This document shows positions 1-7,685 of a stretch of 64,000 nt of DNA, piece by piece. The translations under genes were made by a program, and so were the position numbers. Positions within the stretch are counted from its first letter, which is position 1, and every line of letters begins with the position of its first letter. Origin of the DNA: Australimonas brisbanensis (GTDB lineage: Bacteria; Chloroflexota; Dehalococcoidia; Lucifugimonadales; Australimonadaceae). The stretch is taken from positions 236,929 to 300,928 of the forward strand of contig JAYQTA010000003.1 in assembly GCA_038147155.1 (NCBI GenBank), given 5' to 3'. Under the pieces are notes generated by a model. That model did no database searches, was not told where the DNA came from, and saw only the letters and a list, made by a program, of their open reading frames with translations.

Positions 1-812
1 CCCACCCACACGTCCAGGTACGCCCCACCCACCTGCCCGGAGTCCACCGCCGCCATGAGCGCGTCCTCGTCGATCACCTCGCCCCGGGCGATGTTCATGA
101 TGATGGCCCCCCTGGGCAGGGCGGCTAGCACCTCGGCGTTGATGAGCCGCTCCGTCTCCGGCGTGCTGGCGGCGCACACCGCCAGGAAGTGGGACTCGCG
201 CGCCATCTCAACCAGCGCCGAGGCGGGGTAGAGCACGTCCACCCCGTCCACGTTCTCTCGCCGCTCGGTGGCGGAGCGGCGGGTGGCCACCACGCGCATA
301 CCCACGCCCTTGGCCAGGCGCGCCAGGTGGGCGCCGATGCCGCCCAGGCCCACGATGCCCATGGTGCGGGCCGAGAGGAGCCACGGCTGGAACACCTCGC
401 GCCCCTTCCAGCGCGTCGCCGTCTCACGGGCGGCGTGGTCCAGGTTCTTGGACAGCATCATCCCGCCCGTCAGCGCCATCTCCGCGATGGGCAGCGCGCC
501 GGTGTAGCCGCGGGCCGAGGTCATGGTCACGTCCGTGCCCCAGAAGTCGCGGTCGGCCAGGTCAGAGATGCCGGCGAAGTTGGCGTGCACCCACCGCATG
601 CGGGGGGCCAGCGCGCCCAGGTCATGCGGGCACCCCGCGCCCACCGCCACCACCTCCGCCTCGGCCAGCGCCCCCAGTTGCTCCCGGGTGAGGGCCGTGC
701 GCTCCTCGGCCTGGGTGAGGTTGATGCGGCCCGGCGCCACGGCGCGGATGCGCTCCAGCGCTGAGGCGGATGCCTCCCGCAGGACGAAGACGTTCAGGGT
801 GCGGTCGCTCAC
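1..812 (-). CDS. D-isomer-specific 2-hydroxyacid dehydrogenase (C-terminus cut by window edge)
   Basis: The frame stays open to the left edge, so about 270 N-terminal residues are present and the C-terminus is missing. It should oxidise or reduce a 2-hydroxy/2-oxo acid with NAD(P)H in the cytoplasm. A Rossmann motif GLGGIGAHLARLAKG and the later segment VIDEDALMAAVDSGQVGGAY are typical of the family. The start is GTG at 812 behind a GGAGG Shine-Dalgarno. It lies 24 nt after the ABC exporter on the same strand and may be co-transcribed. The substrate is unknown. Confidence 0.9.
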   Translation of the reverse strand, partial: MSDRTLNVFVLREASASALERIRAVAPGRINLTQAEERTALTREQLGALAEAEVVAVGAGCPHDLGALAPRMRWVHANFAGISDLADRDFWGTDVTMTSARGYTGALPIAEMALTGGMMLSKNLDHAARETATRWKGREVFQPWLLSARTMGIVGLGGIGAHLARLAKGVGMRVVATRRSATERRENVDGVDVLYPASALVEMARESHFLAVCAASTPETERLINAEVLAALPRGAIIMNIARGEVIDEDALMAAVDSGQVGGAYLDVWV

Positions 813-836
813 GTGGGGCCTCCGATGGGTGAAGGG

Positions 837-2645
837 TCAGGGCGCTGCGGGCTCCGGCGCGCCGGCGGTGGCGGCGAACTGCTCGCGGTAGAGGGCGGCG
901 TAGCGCCCGTCCAGCGCCAGCAGCTCCTCGTGGGTGCCGCGCTCGGCCACCGCACCGTCGGCGATGAAGAAGATGATACCCGCCTCCAGCACCGTGGACA
1001 GCCGGTGAGCGATGACCAGGGTGGTGCGCCCGGCGGTGAGGGCCGCCAGCGCCTCCTTCACCGCGCGCTCTGCGTGGGAGTCAAGCGAACTGGTGGCCTC
1101 GTCCAGCACCAGGATGGCCGGGTCCTTCAGGAACATGCGCGCGATGGCCAGGCGCTGCTTCTCCCCGCCGGAGAGGCGATAGCCGCGCTCGCCCACCACC
1201 GTCTCGAACCCCTCCGGGAGCGCCTCCACCACCTTCAGCACCGAGGCGGCGCGGCACGCGGCCCGCACCTCGGCCTCCGTGGCGTCCGGGCGGGCGAGGC
1301 GCAGGTTGGCGGCCACGGTGTCGTGGAAGAGGAACGTCTCCTGGGAGACGTACCCCACCTGGGAGCGCAGCGAGTCCAGCGTGACGGACCGCACGTCGTG
1401 CCCGTCCACCAGCACCGCGCCCGCCACCGGCTCGTACAGGCGCGGGAGCAGGTAGGTGATGGTGGTCTTGCCCGCGCCCGACGGGCCCACCAGGGCCGCC
1501 ATCTGCCCCGGCTCCACCTCAAGGTTCAGCCCGTCCAGCACCGGCCGGCCCGGTGTGTACTCCACGCGCACGTCCCGGTACTCGATGCGCCCGCGAACGC
1601 GGGGCAGGGGTGTGGCGCCCGGCGCGTCGGCGATGTCGGGCTCCAGGTCCAGGTACTCGAAGATGCGCTCGAAGTAGGCGGCGGAGGTCACCACGTCCAC
1701 GTGCAGCGACATCAGGTCCGTTGCCGGGCCGTACAGGCGCCCCAGCAGGGCGACGAAGGCGACCACGGTGCCCAGGGTGAGGGCCCCGGAGATGACCTCG
1801 AGGCCCCCCGTCCAGTACAGCAGGGCGGGCCCGCCGGAGGAGACGAGGAACAGGAGCATGAAGTACCAGCGCCCCACCAGCGTCTCGCGCACCTGCAGGC
1901 GCATCAACGCGCGCGCATCGTCCGTGAAGCGCCGCAACACGGCCCCCTCGCGGGTGAAGGTCTTGATGAGCATCAGCCCGCTGATGCCCAGCGATTCGGC
2001 CATGAGCGCGTTCAGCGCCCCGGACTGGGCCTGGCGCTCGGAGCGCAGGCGCCGGCGCATCCGGCCCACGGTGAGGGTGGGCACGATGAGCCAGGGCAGG
2101 AGTGCCAGAGCGATGACGGTGAGGCGCCAGTCCATGGCGATCATCGCCGCCAGGGTGGTGGTGAGGATGAGGACGTTCTGGAAGATGGAGACCATCGTCC
2201 CGGAGACCACGGTGTCGATGCCGTTGATGTCGCTGGTCAGGCGCGACATCAGTTCACCCGTGCGCGATTCGGTGAAGAAACGCAGCGACTGGCGCTGAAG
2301 GGTGGCGAACATGCGCAGACGCAGGTCGAACATGATGCGCTGGCTCACCAGCGTGTTCAGGTAGGAGCGGGCCACCCCCACCAGCCCCGAGGCCAGCGCC
2401 GCACCCGCCACCCCGGCGGCCAGCCACGCCAGCAAGCGCGCGTTCCCGTGGGCCAGCGCGTCGTCGATGATGCCGCGCACCAGCAGCGGGGCCACCAGCC
2501 CCAGCGCCGCGTTGAGCCCCACTGCGACCAGCAGCAGGAGCAGCAGCGGCCAGTAGGGGGCCAGGAACCCCACCGTGCGGCGCAGGTTCATCTGGCCCAG
2601 CGCCGTTGCCGAGCGCAGGGGGGTGGGACGGGCGTGCATGCGCAT
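837..2645 (-). CDS. ABC transporter, fused permease and ATPase (MsbA/multidrug type)
   Basis: This 602-aa half-transporter has an N-terminal six-helix membrane domain (about residues 25-310) and a C-terminal nucleotide-binding domain. Walker A GPSGAGKTT is near residue 388, the signature LSGGEKQRLAIARM near 494 and Walker B ILVLDEATSSLD follows. It should dimerise and export lipids or drugs using ATP. A TATACT hexamer sits 7 nt before the ATG with no Shine-Dalgarno, suggesting a leaderless start. The substrate cannot be read from sequence. Confidence 0.93.
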   Translation of the reverse strand: MRMHARPTPLRSATALGQMNLRRTVGFLAPYWPLLLLLLVAVGLNAALGLVAPLLVRGIIDDALAHGNARLLAWLAAGVAGAALASGLVGVARSYLNTLVSQRIMFDLRLRMFATLQRQSLRFFTESRTGELMSRLTSDINGIDTVVSGTMVSIFQNVLILTTTLAAMIAMDWRLTVIALALLPWLIVPTLTVGRMRRRLRSERQAQSGALNALMAESLGISGLMLIKTFTREGAVLRRFTDDARALMRLQVRETLVGRWYFMLLFLVSSGGPALLYWTGGLEVISGALTLGTVVAFVALLGRLYGPATDLMSLHVDVVTSAAYFERIFEYLDLEPDIADAPGATPLPRVRGRIEYRDVRVEYTPGRPVLDGLNLEVEPGQMAALVGPSGAGKTTITYLLPRLYEPVAGAVLVDGHDVRSVTLDSLRSQVGYVSQETFLFHDTVAANLRLARPDATEAEVRAACRAASVLKVVEALPEGFETVVGERGYRLSGGEKQRLAIARMFLKDPAILVLDEATSSLDSHAERAVKEALAALTAGRTTLVIAHRLSTVLEAGIIFFIADGAVAERGTHEELLALDGRYAALYREQFAATAGAPEPAAP

Positions 2646-2666
2646 CCCAGCCAGTATAGGCGCTGG

Positions 2667-3842
2667 TCAGTCCAGGGGCAGTCCGGCGTACTGCTCGGCC
2701 AGGGAGGCGGCGGCATGCTCCGAAGAGGTGACGTAGTCCAGATGAGCCATCTGGAGGCGCTGCTGCACCGCATCGGCCTCCGGGAAGGTGTGCAGCAAGG
2801 TGGTCATCCACCAGGAGAAGTGCTGCACCTTCCACACCCGGCGCAGGCACGTCTCGGAGTAGGCGTCCAGGCCCAACTCATCGCCCGATGCGTAGAACGC
2901 CTCCAGCGCGCGGGAGAGCACCAGCGCGTCGGCGACGGCCAGGTTGAGCCCCTTGGCGCCCGTGGGCGGGACGATGTGCGCGGCGTCCCCCGCCAGGAAC
3001 AGGCGCCCGGAGCGCATGGGCTCGGCCACGAAGGAGCGCATGGGGGTGATGGACTTCTCCAGGATGGGCCCCTCCTGCAGCGCCCAGCCGGGGCTGGCGA
3101 ACCGGGCGTGGAGCTCGTCCCAGATGCGCCGGTCGGACCAGTTCTCGATGACATCGTCCGGCGCGCACTGCACGTAGAGGCGGGAAATCTCGGGCGAGCG
3201 CAGCGAATGCAGCGCGAAGCCGCGGGGCGTGCAGGCGTAGATCAGCTCCTCGGTGGAGGGGGCCACCTGGGCCAGGATGCCGACCCAGCCGAAGGGGTAG
3301 TCGTGGACGTACTCGCGCACCAGCCCCGCGGGCATGGCCTGGCGCGAGGGGCCGTGGTAGCCGTCGCACCCGGCCACGAAGTCGGCCTCCAGCACCTGCT
3401 CCGTGCCATCGGCACCCCGCCAGCGCACCGTGGGCCGCGGGCCGTCGATGCCCTCGATCGCCGTCACCTCGGCCTCGAAGTGCAGCGGAGCGCCCGCCGC
3501 CAGGCGCGCGCTCACCAGGTCCTTCACCACCTCACGCTGCCCGTACACCCAGATGCTCCGCCCGCCGGTGAGGCCAGTGATGTCGATGCGGTGCGGCTGT
3601 CCGTTGAAGCGCAGTTCGATGCCGTGGTGGCGCAGCCCCTCTCGGTGCAATCGCTCGGCCAGGCCCAGCTCGGTGAGCACGTCCACGGTGCCGTGCTCCA
3701 GCACCCCGGCGCGCACGCGGTTCTCCACGTACTCGCGAGAGCGCGACTCCAGCACCACCGACTCGATGCCCGCACGGGACAGCAGGTGGGCGAGGGTGAG
3801 CCCGGCCGGGCCCGCACCGATGATGGCGACCTGGGTGTGCAT
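2667..3842 (-). CDS. pobA: 4-hydroxybenzoate 3-monooxygenase
   Basis: This 391-aa flavoprotein hydroxylase matches the length of PobA (about 394 aa). It has the FAD motif GAGPAG at residues 9-14, the DG motif in AGCDGYHG and the second FAD motif in LAGDAAHIVPPTGAKGLNL. PobA converts 4-hydroxybenzoate to protocatechuate with NADPH and O2. The start is ATG at 3842. It is divergent from an MFS carrier, a common arrangement for aromatic-acid catabolism. No ring-cleavage dioxygenase lies in the window. A related aryl hydroxylase cannot be fully excluded. Confidence 0.88.
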   Translation of the reverse strand: MHTQVAIIGAGPAGLTLAHLLSRAGIESVVLESRSREYVENRVRAGVLEHGTVDVLTELGLAERLHREGLRHHGIELRFNGQPHRIDITGLTGGRSIWVYGQREVVKDLVSARLAAGAPLHFEAEVTAIEGIDGPRPTVRWRGADGTEQVLEADFVAGCDGYHGPSRQAMPAGLVREYVHDYPFGWVGILAQVAPSTEELIYACTPRGFALHSLRSPEISRLYVQCAPDDVIENWSDRRIWDELHARFASPGWALQEGPILEKSITPMRSFVAEPMRSGRLFLAGDAAHIVPPTGAKGLNLAVADALVLSRALEAFYASGDELGLDAYSETCLRRVWKVQHFSWWMTTLLHTFPEADAVQQRLQMAHLDYVTSSEHAAASLAEQYAGLPLD

Positions 3843-3956
3843 GGGAGACCTCGCAGGGAGACTGGCGCGGCCAGTATCCCTGCGCCGGTGGGCCGGGGCA
3901 AGCGCCGGAGGCCTCGACCCGCTAGCATGGGCCCCACCCCTTCGCCTGAGGCTCCC

Positions 3957-5192
3957 ATGCCCCTCCCGTTCTGGCCGCTTCGCCTCTACCGGGGCTGGTG
4001 GATCGCCGCCGCCGGGTTCCTGGCGCTGTTCGTTCACGGCGGGGCCACCACCTACGTCTTCTCCGTCCTGCTCCCGCCCATGGAGGCGGGGCTGGGGTGG
4101 AGCCGCACCACCTTCGTGGGGGCCATCACCCTGGGCACGGGGGTGACCGCGCTCACTGGCATGGCCCTGGGGCCGCTGTTCGACCGCCACGGCTCACGTT
4201 GGGGGATGAGCGTGGGCGCAGCGGCGGGCGGTGGGCTGCTGGTGGGGCTGGCGCTGGTGCGCGCGCCGTGGCAGTACTACCTGCTCCTGGGCGTGGGGCT
4301 GGGAGCGACGCGGGCGGCGGTGGAGATCGTGGGCCCGCGTACCGCCATCGCCAACTGGTTCGTGCGCAGGCGCGCCTCGGCCTACGCCCTCTACTCCGGC
4401 GGGCGTGCCGTCTCCGGCGTGGTGCTGGTGCCGCTGGTGGCGCTGGTCGTGGGGACGTGGGGTTGGCGGGCAGGGTGGGCGCTCATGGGCGTGGGCGCGT
4501 GGGCGCTGGTGCTACCAGCGGCGATGCTGGCGGTGCGCCGTCGCCCGGAGGACGTGGGCCTGCTCCCGGACGGTGGGCCGGTGCCGGGAGCGGCGGGCAG
4601 GGCACCGGCGCCGGAACGGGCGTGGACGGTGCGCCAGGTCACGCGGCTTCCGGCCTTCTGGCTGCTGGTGTGGGGCTTCATCCTGGTGGACCTACCCGCG
4701 GTGGGCATCTTCATCCACCTGGTGCCCTACCTTCAGGAGACCGGGCTCTCGCCCGCAGCGGCAGCGGGGGGTGTCAGCCTCTTTGCCGCGGGTGCGGTGG
4801 CGGGGCGGCCCTTCTGGGGCGTGGTCTCGGCGCGCCTGGGCGTGCGGGGGGCGCTGGTGGGCTCCGGTGTGCTGTACGGGGTGAGCGTGACCACCTTCGG
4901 CCTCGCGCCGGGGCCCGGAGCGGTGGTGGGCGCGGCGGTGGTGGTGGGCCTGACCAACGGCGGCACCGCCCAGCTCATCTCCCAGACCTGGCCCGACTAC
5001 TTCGGCCGGTCCATCGTGGGCTCACTCACCGGCCTGACCACGCTGCTCATCACCCCCGCCTCCGCGCTGGCCCCGCTGGTGGGCGCGGTGGTGCACGATG
5101 CCACCGGCGACTACCGGCCGGTGTGGGTGGCCTTCGGTATGGCGGGGTTCGGTGCGGCCATCGCCTTCGCTCTGGCGCGGCGCCCGCGCTAG
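3957..5192 (+). CDS. MFS transporter, monocarboxylate/OFA-like
   Basis: The 411-aa protein has twelve predicted hydrophobic segments and the MFS loop 2-3 motif in GPLFDRHGSRWG. The N-terminus RLYRGWWIAAAGF resembles oxalate/formate antiporter and monocarboxylate carriers. ATG 3957 follows CTGAGG; an in-frame ATG at 3927 overlaps a TAGCAT hexamer and would lie upstream of the likely transcript start. It is divergent from pobA, so aromatic-acid uptake is a reasonable guess. Its TAG stop shares a CTAG with the convergent selenoprotein gene. Confidence 0.88.
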   Translation: MPLPFWPLRLYRGWWIAAAGFLALFVHGGATTYVFSVLLPPMEAGLGWSRTTFVGAITLGTGVTALTGMALGPLFDRHGSRWGMSVGAAAGGGLLVGLALVRAPWQYYLLLGVGLGATRAAVEIVGPRTAIANWFVRRRASAYALYSGGRAVSGVVLVPLVALVVGTWGWRAGWALMGVGAWALVLPAAMLAVRRRPEDVGLLPDGGPVPGAAGRAPAPERAWTVRQVTRLPAFWLLVWGFILVDLPAVGIFIHLVPYLQETGLSPAAAAGGVSLFAAGAVAGRPFWGVVSARLGVRGALVGSGVLYGVSVTTFGLAPGPGAVVGAAVVVGLTNGGTAQLISQTWPDYFGRSIVGSLTGLTTLLITPASALAPLVGAVVHDATGDYRPVWVAFGMAGFGAAIAFALARRPR

Positions 5193-5788
5193 GACCCTGT
5201 GGCCAGGCGCTCCAGCAGGGCCCGCCAGGCCTCCTCACCGCTGGTGCCGTACCCATCGCGCAGGACCACCACGCCCTGTGCGTCGATGCCCACCGCCGAT
5301 GACTGCGCGGTGATGGCGTAATCACGCACCACCTGAGGGTCCGCGAGCACCGTGGGCCAGGGATACCCGCCCCCCTCGGCGAAGCGGCTGGCCGAGGCGT
5401 CGGACTCCCACACCTGCGAGCCCACCGCCACCAGGACGACGCGCTCCGCGTAGGCGGGGTATAGGGCCTTGAGCGTCCGCAACTCGGCGCGGCAGTCTGG
5501 TCACCAGGAGGCGAAGAAGTACACCAGGATGGGCCGCCCGCCGGCCACCTGCTCGATGGAGGTGACCTGCCCCTCCAGCGTCAGCGCCAGCGCGTCCGGG
5601 GCGCGCTCACCCTCGCGGGCGCCCACCGGCAGGTCCATCCGCCAGTAGGCCCCTGGCGTGGGCGCCGGGGCACCGGCAGGCAGGGGTGTGGGGGTCGCCG
5701 CGCTGGGCCCCGCGCATGCGGCGAGGGCCAGGGCCGCCAGCGCGATGGCGAGGGTGGCGAGGGGGAGGGTGGTGAAGTGTCTGCCCAT
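5189..5788 (-). CDS. TlpA-like thioredoxin-fold lipoprotein, probable selenoprotein (in-frame UGA at 5501-5503)
   Basis: Read through one UGA, this gives a 199-aa protein. The first half has a signal peptide with a lipobox ending at Cys25 and a Pro/Thr/Ala-rich linker, then YFFASW. The UGA is codon 96 and is followed by PDCRAEL, so the active site reads U-P-D-C where TlpA/ResA proteins have C-x-x-C. Downstream residues continue the fold (ERVVLVAVG, a PQVVRDYAI segment, then a C-terminal GVVVLRDG strand). A GC hairpin (5477-5492) follows the UGA at a distance usual for bacterial SECIS. The predicted role is an outward-facing thiol/selenol redox lipoprotein. A nonsense mutation is the alternative, but its position at the catalytic Cys argues for selenocysteine. 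Confidence 0.8.
5477..5503 (-). promoter_or_regulatory. Candidate bacterial SECIS element
   Basis: On the minus strand, 8 nt after the UGA, CCGC and GCGG can pair around an 8-nt loop beginning with G. The size and spacing fit bacterial SECIS hairpins, which lie in the coding sequence just after the Sec codon. The stem is only four GC pairs, so this is suggestive and not proof. Confidence 0.4.
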
Positions 5789-5849
5789 CTAACCTGAGTA
5801 CGTTCAGGACGGCGCATCGGTTCCCCTCGGTGCGGACGGAGAGTGAGCG

Positions 5850-5875
5850 TTAACGATTCTTAACCGGAATTTCAC
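5850..5875. promoter_or_regulatory. Direct repeats TTAAC/TTAAC/TTCAC at 10-11 bp spacing
   Basis: TTAAC occurs at 5850 and 5860 and TTCAC at 5871, about 70 bp upstream of the selenoprotein start. Repeats spaced by one helical turn are typical of OmpR/PhoB-family regulator sites. A similar GTTAC-N6-GTTAC pair precedes glnII at 56271. The rest of the 5789-6016 gap shows no gene. Confidence 0.35.
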
Positions 5876-6016
5876 CGTATCTGCCCGCACGGACCGCCTG
5901 CGCCGTCGTACGCTCCGCCCACGCTCCGGTGGCCGCCCTGCCAGGCTGATGGGCCACGCGAGCGCAGGAGAGTCCCCTGGAATGAGCGAGCCAAAGGCGA
6001 GCGGGAAAGCCCCGCG

Positions 6017-7681
6017 CTAGATTCCCGTGATCTCGCCGTGGGCGTCTATGTCCACGTCCAGCGCACCGGGGTGCTTGGGCAGGCCGGGCATGGTGTTCAC
6101 CTCGCCCACCAGCGCCACCACGAACCCCGCTCCACTGGACACGCGCAGGTCTGCCACCTCGATGGTGTGGCCCACCGGTCGGTTGCGCAGCGACGGGTCG
6201 CCGGAGAGCGAGGCCGGTGTCTTGGCCACGCACACGGGCAGCCTATCCCACCCCAGTGCCTCCAACCGGGCCAGCGCCCGACGCGCGGCGGCGCTCCAGC
6301 GCACACCACCCGCGTTGTAGACGCGGTTCGCCAGCACCTCCACCTTGCGCAGCACGGGCGCCTCCTCGGAGAAGAGGGCCGTGGGCTGCACCGGCCCCCC
6401 GGAGGCGGTGCGCATCACCGCATCGGCCAGGTCCGCCGCCCCCGCGCCGCCCTGGGCGTAGCCGGAGCAGAGCACCGCGGCCGATGCGCCCGAGGCGATG
6501 GCGATGTCCTGCGCCACCACCAGTTCCTCCGGTGAGTCCGAGGGGAAGCGGTTCAGCGCCACCACCACCGGCAGTCCGAAGCCGCGCACGATGCCCACGT
6601 GGTGCTCCAGGTTCGCCGCGCCCAGGCGCACCGCCAACGGGTCGGGCCGATCCAGCGCGTCGGCGGGCGCGCCGCCGTGCCAGCGCAGCGCGCGCACCGT
6701 GGCCACCAGCACCACGGCGGAGGGGCGCAGGCCGGAGGGACGCGCCTTCAGGTGGACGAACTTCTCCAGCCCCAGGTCGGACCCGAACCCCGCCTCGGTG
6801 ATGACGTAGTCGGCGTGGGAGAGGGCGAGCCGGTCGGCCAGGACCGAGGAGCACCCGTGGGCGATGTTGGCGAAGGGCCCTGCGTGCAGCAGCGCGGGGG
6901 TGCCCTCCAGCGTCTGCACCAGGTTGGGCTCCACCGCGTCCTTGAGCAGCGCCAGCATGGCCCCGGTGGCGCCCACATCGTCCGCACTCACCGGTGCGCC
7001 CTCGCGGGTGTAGCCCACGGTGATGGCGCCCAATCGCCGGCGCAGGTCGTCCCAGCCCGAGGCCAGCGCCAGCACCGCCATCACCTCGGAGGCGGCGGCG
7101 ATGTCGAATCCCGTCTCGCGCACAGGGCCGTTCTCATGTCCGCCCAACCCCAGCGCCACGGAGCGCAGCGCCCTATCGTTCATCTGCACCACGCGTCGCA
7201 TGCTGAGCCCCGCCCCGTCCAGGCCATCCACCAGGCCACGCTGGGCGGCGTTGTCGGCCAGCGCCGCCAGCAGGTTGTGGGCCGACTCCACGGCGTGGAA
7301 GTCGCCGGTGAAGTGCAGGTTGATGCGCTCCTCCGGCACCACCCGTGCGGCTCCCCCGCCGGTGCCGCCGCCCTTCACCCCGAACACCGGGCCCATGGAC
7401 GGCTGGCGCAGCGTCACCGCCGCGCGCTGGCCCGCCCGCGCCAGCCCGTCAGTCAGGGCGATGGCCATGGTGGTCTTGCCCTCGCCCGCAGGGGTGGGCG
7501 TGATGCCGGTCATCACCACCAACCGTCCCTCGCCCGCGCGGGCCACGGGGATGGCGTCCAGGCTCACCTTGGCCATCTCATCGCCGTAGGCCGTCAGGTG
7601 GCGGGGGGCGATGCCCAGCACGCGGGCCACCTCCGCGATGGGCCGCGGCGGGCGGGGGCGTGCGGGCTGGCGGGTGGGCAA
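6017..7681 (-). CDS. fhs: Formate--tetrahydrofolate ligase
   Basis: The 554-aa enzyme makes 10-formyl-THF from formate, THF and ATP in the cytoplasm. The ATP site TPAGEGKTT is near residue 65 and MGPVFGVKGGGTGGG near 95, both diagnostic of Fhs, and length matches the family. The likely start is TTG 7681 behind GAGGGG; starting at a later ATG would lose the conserved N-terminal segment (IAEVARVLGI, then YG). It begins 5 nt before the end of the upstream molybdoenzyme gene region and shares its strand. Its product is the cosubstrate of the AICAR transformylase at 19.1 kb. Confidence 0.95.
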   Translation of the reverse strand: MPTRQPARPRPPRPIAEVARVLGIAPRHLTAYGDEMAKVSLDAIPVARAGEGRLVVMTGITPTPAGEGKTTMAIALTDGLARAGQRAAVTLRQPSMGPVFGVKGGGTGGGAARVVPEERINLHFTGDFHAVESAHNLLAALADNAAQRGLVDGLDGAGLSMRRVVQMNDRALRSVALGLGGHENGPVRETGFDIAAASEVMAVLALASGWDDLRRRLGAITVGYTREGAPVSADDVGATGAMLALLKDAVEPNLVQTLEGTPALLHAGPFANIAHGCSSVLADRLALSHADYVITEAGFGSDLGLEKFVHLKARPSGLRPSAVVLVATVRALRWHGGAPADALDRPDPLAVRLGAANLEHHVGIVRGFGLPVVVALNRFPSDSPEELVVAQDIAIASGASAAVLCSGYAQGGAGAADLADAVMRTASGGPVQPTALFSEEAPVLRKVEVLANRVYNAGGVRWSAAARRALARLEALGWDRLPVCVAKTPASLSGDPSLRNRPVGHTIEVADLRVSSGAGFVVALVGEVNTMPGLPKHPGALDVDIDAHGEITGI

Positions 7682-7685
7682 GGGG

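Noticed and set aside
813..3956. Long plus-strand open frame reaching into the MFS gene
   Set aside because: The part before 3957 is antisense to the ABC and pobA genes and has no domain features.
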